Assembly: GCA_964494015.1 (NCBI GenBank)
Contig: CAZBQC010000007.1
Span: forward strand, 1-25,193
Length of the DNA: 25,193 nt
DNA from: CAZBQC01 sp964494015
GTDB lineage: Bacteria > Bacillota_I > Bacilli_A > RF39 > UBA660
Direction of reading: 5' to 3'
Shown in pieces: positions 7,575 to 14,245 of this stretch (the stretch's first letter is position 1; every line of letters starts with the position of its first letter). Position numbers and translations under genes: made by a program. The notes beneath the pieces were generated by a model that did not search any database, was not told the DNA's origin, and saw nothing but the letters and a program-made list of their open reading frames with translations.

Positions 7575-8447
7575 ATGTTAGAAATAAAAAGTTTTAAAGT
7601 TGATTATTTAGGTATAGAAATAACTAGAAGATGCAATTTACAATGTGCACATTGCCTTAGAGGCGATTGTGAAAATAAAGATATTTCAGATGCTACATTG
7701 GAAAACACGTTTTCTAATGTCACAGAAATTGGCACATTGTTTTTATCTGGTGGCGAACCATTTATTGCTCCAGAAAGAATTGAATATATATTATCTTTAT
7801 TAAATCAAAGAAATATAAAAGTTCATACCATATCAATAACAACGAATGCCACCGTTTTATCACAAAGGCAAATAGATATTATTCATAAAATTGAACAAAT
7901 AGCAAAGCTAGATATTAGATTTAGCCATGATAAATTTCACGAAATAGAACATGCCAGAAAAGGATTAACTGAAAAATTCACAAAAAATATAGAAACATTT
8001 GCATCTTTAGGTTATACAAATGAAAATCATTCTTTTGCTGTTGATTCTGATGGGATTAGAAATATTGGAAGAGCTAAAAATTTAACTCCCTCAATTTTAG
8101 ATGCAATAAATAATTGGAGGTATCAAACTAATTACACATTTAATGTATTAGGTAGTCCAAATACATTTGATATAATGCACTTAATTTATGAGGCGCCAGG
8201 AAATATAAGAATTTTAGGGAATGTTTTATTTGATGTTAATGGTAACCTTGTTAATAATGATATGCCTTATGAAAAAGAAGATAAAGCACCATTTTTTCGT
8301 ATAAGTTGTTCTAACAGGACAATTTTAGATGCAATGAAAGAGTATGAACAACATATGGGTAATGATTATGACGAATATTATAAAGAATATAAACCAGAAC
8401 AATATATTGATATTTATAATTCTTCTTCAGAAAATAAATTAAAATAA
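7575..8447 (+). CDS. Radical SAM protein of unknown substrate
   Basis: 290 residues from the ATG at 7575, behind an AGGTGGG site (7564-7570); an in-frame GTG at 7566 lies inside that site and is unlikely. The [4Fe-4S] motif CxxxCxxC is at Cys20, Cys24 and Cys27 (RRCNLQCAHC), and GGEP, which contacts SAM, at 59-62. The rest fits a partial TIM barrel. Only one further cysteine beyond the motif is in the C-terminal half (ISCSN), so there is no SPASM/Twitch auxiliary cluster. No precursor peptide gene is visible next to it, so a RiPP role cannot be claimed. It is the first gene after ssrA, and its codons look AT-richer than those of the ribosomal genes. Confidence 0.85.
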   Translation: MLEIKSFKVDYLGIEITRRCNLQCAHCLRGDCENKDISDATLENTFSNVTEIGTLFLSGGEPFIAPERIEYILSLLNQRNIKVHTISITTNATVLSQRQIDIIHKIEQIAKLDIRFSHDKFHEIEHARKGLTEKFTKNIETFASLGYTNENHSFAVDSDGIRNIGRAKNLTPSILDAINNWRYQTNYTFNVLGSPNTFDIMHLIYEAPGNIRILGNVLFDVNGNLVNNDMPYEKEDKAPFFRISCSNRTILDAMKEYEQHMGNDYDEYYKEYKPEQYIDIYNSSSENKLK

Positions 8448-8475
8448 AAACTATTGTTGCAATAAAAAAAACAAA

Positions 8476-8564
8476 TGTAAAAGTGCAAAAAATCTGCAAA
8501 ATAAATGCAAAAATCCTATGCAAGAAAAATGCAATTTTTTTGTAAAAAGATAAAAATGCATAGG
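8476..8564 (+). repeat. Phased TGCAAAAA repeat array 1
   Basis: TGCAA (or TGTAA) units start at 8484, 8495, 8506, 8519, 8530 and 8541, with steps of 11, 11, 13, 11 and 11 bases; a further TGTAA is at 8476 and TGCAT at 8557. Most units continue into an A- or T-tract. The inverted repeat CCTATGCA (8515-8522) and TGCATAGG (8557-8564) encloses the right half. It starts 28 bases after the radical SAM stop. I see no coding potential. Together with the arrays at 8640, 8871 and 9799 and the RNA at 8731, this fills the 586-base gap 8448-9033. Confidence 0.7.
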
Positions 8565-8639
8565 ACAAAAAATCTATCAAAAAATATATAAAAAAGTCAA
8601 TAAAAATTAATTTATCCCTTTATTCATAAGGAACTCGAC

Positions 8640-8680
8640 TGCAAAATTTATATATAAAAATTTGCAAAAAAAATGTAAAA
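8640..8680 (+). repeat. Short TGCAAAAA array 1b, upstream of the putative small RNA
   Basis: TGCAA units at 8640 and 8663 (23 bases apart, about two turns) and TGTAA at 8674 (11 bases on), each followed by an A-tract. It lies 16 bases upstream of the -35-like hexamer of the small-RNA promoter. The motif and period are those of arrays 1 and 2. Confidence 0.55.
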
Positions 8681-8695
8681 AAATTATGGACTAAT

Positions 8696-8724
8696 TTTAA
8701 ATAATGCGGTGATATTGCTATAGT
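8696..8724 (+). promoter_or_regulatory. Promoter of the putative small RNA
   Basis: -35-like TTTAAA (8696-8701), a 17-base spacer and -10 TATAGT (8719-8724) with TG at 8716-8717 (extended -10). Transcription would begin near 8731, just before the stem-forming segment. The call rests on the fit of spacing and the terminator downstream. Confidence 0.5.
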
Positions 8725-8730
8725 TGGTAG

Positions 8731-8808
8731 GATAGAAAAGAGCTGTAATAAGACAACCAGCTTGCACCAATAGTGAATTTTTACAGCTCCCTATAAATAG
8801 GGAGTTTT
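8731..8808 (+). ncRNA. Putative small structured RNA (~78 nt), family not recognised
   Basis: Downstream of an extended -10 promoter, GAGCTGTAA (8740-8748) pairs perfectly with TTACAGCTC (8781-8789) around a 32-base loop. Immediately after, CTCCCTA (8787-8793) and TAGGGAG (8798-8804) form a terminator hairpin followed by TTTT. The two stems share three bases (CTC), so they may compete or stack. ACCAGC/ACCAA in the loop could pair with GTTGGT at 8723-8728 if transcription begins further upstream. No open reading frame or tRNA/riboswitch signature is seen. It could be a free sRNA or a leader attenuator for the peptidase gene, but that gene has its own promoter at 8982. I cannot assign a family. 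Confidence 0.5.
8787..8808 (+). terminator. Intrinsic terminator of the putative small RNA
   Basis: Stem CTCCCTA/TAGGGAG (7 bp, GC-rich for this genome) with a TAAA loop, followed by TTTTATTAT. It is the most GC-rich hairpin in this otherwise AT-rich gap. Confidence 0.75.
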
Positions 8809-8870
8809 ATTATGGTTTGGACTTTAAAAATTTCGCGAAAATCAAGTAAAATGTCATTAATTAAGTAAAG

Positions 8871-8965
8871 TGCAAAAAACCTATGCAAGAAGTTAGTGCA
8901 AGATTATTGCAAAAAAATCGCAAAAAAGGTGTATAAAAATTTGCAATTTTTTTGCAAAAAAGCAA
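8871..8965 (+). repeat. Phased TGCAAAAA repeat array 2, upstream of the peptidase E promoter
   Basis: Eight units start at 8871, 8884, 8897, 8908, 8919 (CGCAA), 8930 (TGTAT), 8942 and 8953, with steps of 13, 13, 11, 11, 11, 12 and 11 bases. The consensus is TGCAAAAA followed by variable bases. CCTATGCAAGAA (8880-8891) is identical to 8515-8526 in array 1. The array ends 17 bases upstream of the -35 of the peptidase gene. The near-helical period implies curved DNA, or sites on one face of the helix for a protein. Confidence 0.75.
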
Positions 8966-8981
8966 TGTTAATTTTCAAATG

Positions 8982-9010
8982 TTCAAATATCATCTAGGAA
9001 ATGATATAAT
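8982..9010 (+). promoter_or_regulatory. Promoter of the peptidase E gene
   Basis: -35 TTCAAA (8982-8987), a 17-base spacer and -10 TATAAT (9005-9010) with TG at 9002-9003 (extended -10). The predicted start near 9017 leaves a 17-base leader. The repeat array 8871-8965 lies immediately upstream, in the position of an UP element or activator site. Confidence 0.7.
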
Positions 9011-9033
9011 TATATAAGAAAGAAGTTATGTAA

Positions 9034-9738
9034 ATGAAATTATTGTTATGCGGTGGTGGAGTTGGAGAGCAAAATGCTTTAGCTAATCAAAAATTAAATG
9101 AAATAATAACAGATCATACTAAACCGTTGTTATATATACCTTTTGCAATGAGTGAAGAAAAGCACTCGTATCCGAGCTGTTTTGAATGGATTAATGGTGA
9201 ATTAAAAAATGTTGATATACCATCAATTGAAATGGTTACGACTAAAGAAGAACTCGCAAGTAAAACTTTAAGTGATTATTGTGCTATTTTTATCGGTGGT
9301 GGAAATACTTATAGTTTGTTATCAGATTTAAAAACAAGTGGATCATTTTACAAATTGAAAGAATTTATTGATAATGAAGGCATTATAATTGGTGGAAGTG
9401 CTGGAGCAATTATTTTTGGTTATGATATAGATTGTATCAATTATATGGATTCAAATGACATTGGACTGAAAGATACAAAGGGACTTGATGTGCTTGATGG
9501 ATTATCAATTGCAGCACATTACACTAACGAAGATGAAGAAAAAACAAAAAAAGCTACAGAATATCTTAGGAATTTTTCATTAAGAAATAAGGTTATTGCA
9601 TTACCAGAAGAAAATGCTATATTTTTAAACGGAACTACAATTGAAGTAATAGGAACAAGACCATATTTTATATTTGAAAATGGTAATATGACAAAATTTG
9701 AAATAGAATCACGGTGGAAAAAAGTTTCTAAAAAATAA
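9034..9738 (+). CDS. Peptidase E-like protein (peptidase family S51)
   Basis: 234 residues, typical of the family. The N-terminal MKLLLCGGG, then IFIGGGNTYSLL at ~85-96, the nucleophile Ser122 in GGSAGA (GxSAG), a likely catalytic His162 in AAHY, and PEENA at ~191-195 are S51 features. Characterised peptidase E cleaves dipeptides with N-terminal Asp, and relatives include cyanophycinase; the substrate here is not known. No signal peptide, so cytosolic. The start is the ATG behind a purine-rich GAAAGAAG stretch, a weak site. It is transcribed alone, behind repeat array 2 and its own promoter, and ends before the terminator at 9896. Confidence 0.92.
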   Translation: MKLLLCGGGVGEQNALANQKLNEIITDHTKPLLYIPFAMSEEKHSYPSCFEWINGELKNVDIPSIEMVTTKEELASKTLSDYCAIFIGGGNTYSLLSDLKTSGSFYKLKEFIDNEGIIIGGSAGAIIFGYDIDCINYMDSNDIGLKDTKGLDVLDGLSIAAHYTNEDEEKTKKATEYLRNFSLRNKVIALPEENAIFLNGTTIEVIGTRPYFIFENGNMTKFEIESRWKKVSKK

Positions 9739-9798
9739 AAATTTTAAAATGAGCACTAAAAAACGACAATAATTGCTATTTTAAACAATGCTCAAAAG

Positions 9799-9845
9799 TG
9801 CAATAAAAATGCAACTTTTTTGTAAAAAAATAAAAATACATATTT
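9799..9845 (+). repeat. Phased TGCAAAAA array 3, downstream of the peptidase E gene
   Basis: Units at 9799 (TGCAA), 9810 (TGCAA) and 9821 (TGTAA), exactly 11 bases apart. The segment 9810-9844 matches 8530-8564 of array 1 at all but about five positions. The pair therefore looks like a duplicated block flanking the small RNA and the peptidase gene in direct orientation. Confidence 0.6.
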
Positions 9846-9895
9846 AATGATAAAATTGAGTGCTGGATTACTTGATTTAATTTAACTAAAAAAAT

Positions 9896-9929
9896 AAAAA
9901 GAATGTTTATTTATCTAACATTCTTTTTT
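9896..9929. terminator. Bidirectional intrinsic terminator after the peptidase gene
   Basis: AAAAAGAATGTT (9896-9907) pairs with AACATTCTTTTT (9917-9928) around a 9-base loop. T-rich on the + strand and on the complement, so it can serve both directions. Confidence 0.8.
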
Positions 9930-10090
9930 AATACGACTTTATTGCGAAAATCCTTAATAAATTAGTATAGAAATCTTGAAGTAATAGAAATATGCTGTCT
10001 CTTGATTAATTATTAAGAATATGGTAAATAATTGGCATAAAAAAGGGTATGATTTTATGTGAAAGAAAGACTAGTATTTATCTTTTAATT

Positions 10091-10378
10091 CTATGATTGT
10101 AAATATTTTGCATATTCAATAAAATCTTTACTCTTATTTTTAACTTTTTTTACTTCTCTTCTGCCACTTTTATAAACTATCGTAAAAGTTGTTTCTTGAA
10201 TATTTTTAGCACTCATCATTCCACTAGCTGTTCCCATTAATGGTCCAATTCCAGGAATTACGTTACCAACAACATTACCAACAATTCCTCTAGTAGCTGC
10301 GCTTGTAGCAGATTTTCTACTGTCACTAGAAGCAACAATTGTATAATCTATTTCCTTATTGTCACTAATTTCTTTCAT
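10091..10378 (-). CDS. Small glycine-rich hypothetical protein
   Basis: 95 residues, no recognised family. Residues ~30-56 (TRGIVGNVVGNVIPGIGPLMG) have regularly spaced Gly in a hydrophobic stretch, as in glycine-zipper segments that insert into or pack on membranes. The flanks are polar, and the C-terminus is basic (KSGRREVKKVKNKSK) with an IVYKSGRREVK beta-like segment. There is no signal peptide. It starts with ATG at 10378, 28 bases after the LTA-synthase-like gene on the same strand, so the two are probably co-transcribed; the ribosome site is weak (AAAG). A membrane-associated role linked to its neighbour is only inference. Confidence 0.7.
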   Translation of the reverse strand: MKEISDNKEIDYTIVASSDSRKSATSAATRGIVGNVVGNVIPGIGPLMGTASGMMSAKNIQETTFTIVYKSGRREVKKVKNKSKDFIEYAKYLQS

Positions 10379-10406
10379 TCTTTATTGATATTTTTCTATC
10401 TTTTCT

Positions 10407-12248
10407 CTAACCCTGGTAATTATTTATATAATAGTATTGCACTTTTTTATAATCATTTAAACTATTTAAAGAATCATTTTTAAATATTGCAAAGTCAGGA
10501 TTGATATCATTATTAATAATTGGTAGAGTCTTTTTTATATCAGTAATAAACTGCATATATTTATTACCCTTAAAACCTAAATATTCAAATAATTCGGGCA
10601 TTAAATAATTTGGACTAATAGTTGCCCCAACACCTTTAAAGTTTTTATTTAATGTACTTTTTGCAATATCATTTCCCCATATAACGTAAGGGACACTATA
10701 ATAATTCATAAATCCTTGTTCATTAGATAGATCCATGTCAATTCCTAACATTTTATAACCAGCATTGTTTAATCCCAATCCTGGATTATGATCTCCAAAT
10801 AATAATATTATTACTGGTTCGTTTACTTCTTTAAAATAATTTATTAGCTCCCATAGTGCCTGATTCGTTTGTTTTATTCCCCTAAAGTAATTATTGACAG
10901 TTCGGTATATACTTTCACTGTAGTTTTCTTTATTGTCAATATAATTAATACCATCATCAGCAACATTAGTATTAATATTTTCAAATGGTCCGTGGTTTTG
11001 ATAAGTAACCGAAAAGTTAAAGTAAGGTTTATTTGTACTTAGATTTTTTTCATATCCTTTAATAATTTCTTTAAAAAAATCGTTATCCATTAAAAATTCC
11101 TTGCTTTGAGATTTGTATTTACTTTCATAATAGTCATAATTAATAAAACCAAGGTTTTTATTGACGTTTCGACGATTATAAAACCAGCCGTATATGGGGT
11201 GCATGGCTTCCGTATAGTATCCTTGGCTTTTCAAGTACCAAACAAATGAGTTTGTCATCTTTAGATATTTATTATGATCGATATAGCCCGTCAAGAAACA
11301 TCTTTCGGTATTAATAGTTCCTCCTGAAAATACATTTGAAATTAATGTTCCATGATATGATTCATCAACAATTTTATTGAATTTTTCATAAATATCTGTT
11401 GTAAACTTTATATTCTCGTATTGAGAAAAATCATTATAGGCCTCTAACATAATAGCAATTATATTAACTTTATTTTTTTCTTCAATTTCATGGTCAGTAT
11501 ATGAATTCAGTAGCTTTATGGCTTCCTCTTCATTATAATCGTTCGGTTTCGGATAGGAAAATGTTTTACTACTATTAATAAATGCGTATACAAAACCCCT
11601 AATTTGAAACTTTTGTGTTTGACTCATATTATTAATAAGTTCTTCATTTCCAATTTTTTTATATAATTCATCGTTTATGTATAAATTTTTATAACTAAAT
11701 AATACTAAAAATACAATAACAATACTTAAGGATATTTTTACTTTTAAGGATACTTTCTTTACCTTAATAAAGGACAAAAAGAATGCTACAGCAGCATATA
11801 ATACTAATATCAAAATCACATATATATCGAATGTTATTTTGTAGCTGTCAGTCATTTTTTTTGCTTCAAAAAACAGACCGATATCTTCAAATATAAATGG
11901 AAAATCGCGAAATATTATTTTGTATTTGTTAATAAGTGATGGTATTATAAAAAAAAGTGTAGTTATAGAATAGCTAATCCATATCCTATTGCAGAGAATA
12001 TATAACAAATACAATAATAGAAAAATTGGTAATAGATTTAGAAAAATTAATGTTGGATCCAAAAAATAAGAAAGAATATACTTCATATACTTTATATTAA
12101 TACTAGGATTTGTAAAACAAAACGTCCCTAACATAATAGTTAAACCTAAAATAAAAATCATTATTGTTGTAAATATTAATGATTTTTGGGTAAATTTATT
12201 AATTATGCTGATTATCTTTTTTACTATTACTTTCACAATCTTCACCAA
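10407..12248 (-). CDS. LTA synthase-family membrane sulfatase/phosphoglycerol transferase
   Basis: 613 residues. The N-terminal ~190 residues hold five membrane segments (about 24-45, 62-87, 92-108, 142-161, 168-185), then an extracytoplasmic sulfatase-fold domain. Glu269 (IIAIMLEAY), the nucleophile-position Thr311 (SGGTINTE), His419 (YQNHGPF) and Asp486-His487 (LFGDHNPG) match the metal and catalytic positions of LtaS-type enzymes. Such enzymes transfer glycerol-phosphate from phosphatidylglycerol to teichoic acids or glycans; whether this copy makes LTA or modifies another polymer cannot be decided. No ATG lies near the start: TTG 12248 is given, and GTG at 12245 or 12236 (behind GGTGA) is an alternative. 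A strong promoter lies upstream at 12291-12320. Confidence 0.9.
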   Translation of the reverse strand: MVKIVKVIVKKIISIINKFTQKSLIFTTIMIFILGLTIMLGTFCFTNPSINIKYMKYILSYFLDPTLIFLNLLPIFLLLYLLYILCNRIWISYSITTLFFIIPSLINKYKIIFRDFPFIFEDIGLFFEAKKMTDSYKITFDIYVILILVLYAAVAFFLSFIKVKKVSLKVKISLSIVIVFLVLFSYKNLYINDELYKKIGNEELINNMSQTQKFQIRGFVYAFINSSKTFSYPKPNDYNEEEAIKLLNSYTDHEIEEKNKVNIIAIMLEAYNDFSQYENIKFTTDIYEKFNKIVDESYHGTLISNVFSGGTINTERCFLTGYIDHNKYLKMTNSFVWYLKSQGYYTEAMHPIYGWFYNRRNVNKNLGFINYDYYESKYKSQSKEFLMDNDFFKEIIKGYEKNLSTNKPYFNFSVTYQNHGPFENINTNVADDGINYIDNKENYSESIYRTVNNYFRGIKQTNQALWELINYFKEVNEPVIILLFGDHNPGLGLNNAGYKMLGIDMDLSNEQGFMNYYSVPYVIWGNDIAKSTLNKNFKGVGATISPNYLMPELFEYLGFKGNKYMQFITDIKKTLPIINNDINPDFAIFKNDSLNSLNDYKKVQYYYINNYQG

Positions 12249-12290
12249 AACTAAAATCTCTTTCTTAATTATTAATTACTCACAAACTAC

Positions 12291-12320
12291 ATTATACCTA
12301 AAATCAATATTATTTGTCAA
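12291..12320 (-). promoter_or_regulatory. Strong minus-strand promoter of the LTA-synthase-like gene
   Basis: On the minus strand TTGACA (complement of 12315-12320), an 18-base spacer and TATAAT (complement of 12291-12296). Both hexamers are perfect consensus. The leader to the start codon is about 35 bases. Confidence 0.85.
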
Positions 12321-12341
12321 CTAAACGCCTTTTTAAATGCT

Positions 12342-12446
12342 ATGTTACATGAACCAGCAAATTTAGTTGTACCAGGTGCTTTTAATGATAATTTAACTAC
12401 TTTTTCTGATAAATCAATTAAACCATATCGATTAATGTTGCTATAA
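12342..12446 (+). pseudogene. Coding remnant (34 codons), origin not identified
   Basis: An in-frame stretch starting MLHEPANLVVPGAFNDNL and ending KPYRLMLL before TAA (12444-12446) has protein-like composition. The frame stays open upstream to about 12283 without a start codon. There is no ribosome site before the ATG at 12342. It lies just upstream of the strong minus-strand promoter, reading away from it. It looks like the 3' end of a lost gene, but a chance reading frame is possible. The rest of the 497-base gap 12249-12745 holds the minus-strand promoter, the + promoter at 12532 and a palindrome at 12608. Confidence 0.4.
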
Positions 12447-12531
12447 TAAATATAGAAGTTATACACTGAAAAAAATACAAAAAATTTTTAGACTAATTTT
12501 TAAAAACATAGTAATAATATAGTTAATATGA

Positions 12532-12537
12532 TATAAT
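12532..12537 (+). promoter_or_regulatory. Probable -10 element for the 12746 gene
   Basis: TATAAT preceded by ATATGA, about 209 bases before the ATG. No convincing -35 (TAGTAA at 17 bases upstream). If used, it gives a long 5' leader (~200 bases) that contains the perfect inverted repeat at 12608-12642. Confidence 0.4.
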
Positions 12538-12607
12538 AGAGATGTTACAATAATAGTACGATACACTATTTTTTATAGAAAATTAGAATTCTATGTTGTC
12601 ATTTATG

Positions 12608-12642
12608 TTTAATAATATACGTTCTTTTTGAGTATTATTAAA
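12608..12642. repeat. Perfect 10-bp inverted repeat in the leader of the 12746 gene
   Basis: TTTAATAATA (12608-12617) and TATTATTAAA (12633-12642) are exact reverse complements around 15 bases. It could be an operator or an RNA hairpin, but all-AT arms can occur by chance in this composition. Confidence 0.45.
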
Positions 12643-12745
12643 ATCTAGCATTTAGAACCTTATCATAAATTAATCATGTTACTGTGTTTTATTGTATAAA
12701 TAACTTGATTTAGACCTTATTTATACTATTTAGGAGGTTACAATT

Positions 12746-14059
12746 ATGAATATGAAGACAATAGAAAATGCTGTGTATACAAGAAGATTGAGTGGGATAC
12801 CAATAGGATGGTGTCTTGTTTATACGACAAAAGGTGCTGAACAATTACGTCATTTAACAAATGGTTTTACTCCATCGCATCAGACTTTTAGAGATAGTGG
12901 ACTTGATATTGCTTTAGATATTAATTTTAATCTCGTATCAGTTGATGACAGTGGGAAATTGAATGGATTTGTTCAGTTGATTTATCCTCATGATGATTTA
13001 CACAGCAATAGAGGATCATTCACTACAGAATATGTATTAGTTCCAATTGAAACTTTTATGAAAACCCCAACATCATTTTGTTCCAAGACTTTTGTTAAGT
13101 ATTTGGGAGAAAATTATCTTCAATATGACAAGATGTGGGATAGCGGTGTACCAAGACTAGGAATTGATAATGGATATGAGTATGATGACGATAAAATTGA
13201 AGAAATTAAAAAAGAAAAATTACTAGAGATAATTGGAATCGATGAACCGCAGTTTCATTTTTGGGTTTCATATTTATTAAATAAGACTGGAGCTATGAAT
13301 GAAAATGGCAAGGGAATACCGGAAATATATTTATCAAAGGGATTTTCATTTTATGCTATTCCAGCTTTTATGGCACTTATTGCAAGGGAATATCCAGAAG
13401 TTATTCATATGGCTTATCCATATGGAATTAAAAGTATGTCGAATATTTCGTCTTTACATCTATCTGATGTGGTAATTATTGGTAATGAAAAAAGAAATAA
13501 TTCGTTTAAGACATTAGGTAATAAAATGAGTATTAATATAGGAACCGATTATAATAAGTTAAATGCATATTTAAAAGGACAAAAGAGGTTTATCCCAGAA
13601 GAACATCTTGATGAAGAATTTCAATGTATAAAAAGTAAGCTGTCAGATTTGAAATTTGATTATAATAAATCTCTTACCTCAGATGCAGATTTAGAAGAAA
13701 AAAGAAAAAAGCTAAAGAGTAATATAGATAGTTATGAAAGATTAGTAGGCGATATTGATTCTGGTAAAATAACAAGTTTTAATCAGCTTTTAGAGCATCC
13801 TCATTTTATTAACAAATTTAAGGAAGAACAGGGATTGACAATAGATATGAAACTTCCTTACTTAATGAAAAGACAGGTTATTATTGATCGAGCTTATAAC
13901 AATTTTTTTCAAGCTGTTAAAAATAAATATGAGCATGAACAGCAAGTTAACAATGAATCTATTTCATCTACACAAGAAAAAGCAGTATCTCAAGTACCTA
14001 ATGATAATAAAGAAGATACCGCTAATTTAGAAGAAACATTCAAGAGTTCCAAAGGTTGA
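12746..14059 (+). CDS. Hypothetical protein, 437 residues, probably cut short by a frameshift
   Basis: I do not recognise this protein. It has no signal peptide or membrane segment. Residues ~1-300 look globular (GIPIGWCLVYTTKGAEQL, FVQLIYPHDDLHSN, YPEVIHMAYPYGIKSMSNISSLHLSD); ~300-350 is a lysine/glutamate-rich helical region (DLEEKRKKLKSNIDSYERL), likely coiled coil; after ~400 it is low-complexity and polar. The start has an excellent AGGAGG site (12733-12738). The frame ends FKSSKG-TGA at 14059, but coding-like sequence continues in the -1 frame to 14229, and one lost A would join them. Upstream is a long leader, downstream a strong terminator; it is a single-gene unit, AT-rich like its neighbours. 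Confidence 0.75.
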   Translation: MNMKTIENAVYTRRLSGIPIGWCLVYTTKGAEQLRHLTNGFTPSHQTFRDSGLDIALDINFNLVSVDDSGKLNGFVQLIYPHDDLHSNRGSFTTEYVLVPIETFMKTPTSFCSKTFVKYLGENYLQYDKMWDSGVPRLGIDNGYEYDDDKIEEIKKEKLLEIIGIDEPQFHFWVSYLLNKTGAMNENGKGIPEIYLSKGFSFYAIPAFMALIAREYPEVIHMAYPYGIKSMSNISSLHLSDVVIIGNEKRNNSFKTLGNKMSINIGTDYNKLNAYLKGQKRFIPEEHLDEEFQCIKSKLSDLKFDYNKSLTSDADLEEKRKKLKSNIDSYERLVGDIDSGKITSFNQLLEHPHFINKFKEEQGLTIDMKLPYLMKRQVIIDRAYNNFFQAVKNKYEHEQQVNNESISSTQEKAVSQVPNDNKEDTANLEETFKSSKG

Positions 14060-14229
14060 AAACCTTAGGATTATCAGTTAGTCAGGATAACAAAGGTGAA
14101 ATAAAATATATTTTAATGTATCCTAAAAATCAAATTGATAGTGCTATTAATCCAATGGAACAAATTAGCAAAGCCCAGGAAGAAATTGAACAAGTTAGAA
14201 AATTGACAAAACCGATATTTAAAAATTAA
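14026..14229 (+). pseudogene. Out-of-frame C-terminal continuation of the 12746 gene
   Basis: The -1 frame is open from 14026 to TAA at 14227-14229. After the break it reads IQEFQRLKTLGLSVS, then KYILMYPKNQIDSAIN and a helical EEIEQVRKLTKPIFKN end. Changing ACATTC at 14036-14041 to ACAATTC restores EET-IQEFQRLK, a natural helical join, so a one-base deletion there (real or an assembly error) is the simplest reading. A TTG at 14056 overlaps the upstream TGA (TTGA), so a separate coupled peptide cannot be excluded. I see no standard -1 slippery heptamer in the overlap. Confidence 0.6.
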
Positions 14230-14245
14230 GAAGATTTAAATGTAA

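Larger units (their letters stand above)
9739..10090. other. Intergenic region between convergent genes
   Basis: It contains repeat array 3 (9799-9845), a bidirectional terminator (9896-9929), and between them TGATAAAAT (9848-9856), an extended -10-like sequence that could start a short transcript ending at that terminator. From 9930 to 10090 I see nothing beyond AT-rich sequence. Confidence 0.6.

Noticed and set aside
7575..8447. RiPP maturase with precursor peptide
   Set aside because: No short precursor-like reading frame, no RRE-domain protein and no peptidase/transporter pair are adjacent; SPASM cysteines are absent. The peptidase E is in a separate transcription unit.
8311..8580. 89-residue hydrophobic reading frame on -
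   Set aside because: It arises from the reverse of the AT-rich end of the radical SAM gene and the repeat array, with Phe/Ile/Tyr-rich composition typical of reversed A-tracts, and no ribosome site.
8705..8808. Second attachment site from ssrA (shared CAGCTCC)
   Set aside because: CAGCTCC occurs at 8784-8790 as in the tmRNA 3' end, but the match does not extend upstream (TTTTTA versus TCTCCT), so it is a chance 7-mer inside a hairpin.
8476..8965. CRISPR array
   Set aside because: Repeat units are ~5-8 bases with a period of 11-13, there are no spacer-length gaps between constant repeats, and no cas genes are near.
14026..14059. Programmed -1 ribosomal frameshift
   Set aside because: No X-XXY-YYZ slippery heptamer is in the overlap in the right frame, and no strong downstream pseudoknot is evident; a one-base deletion explains the break more simply.
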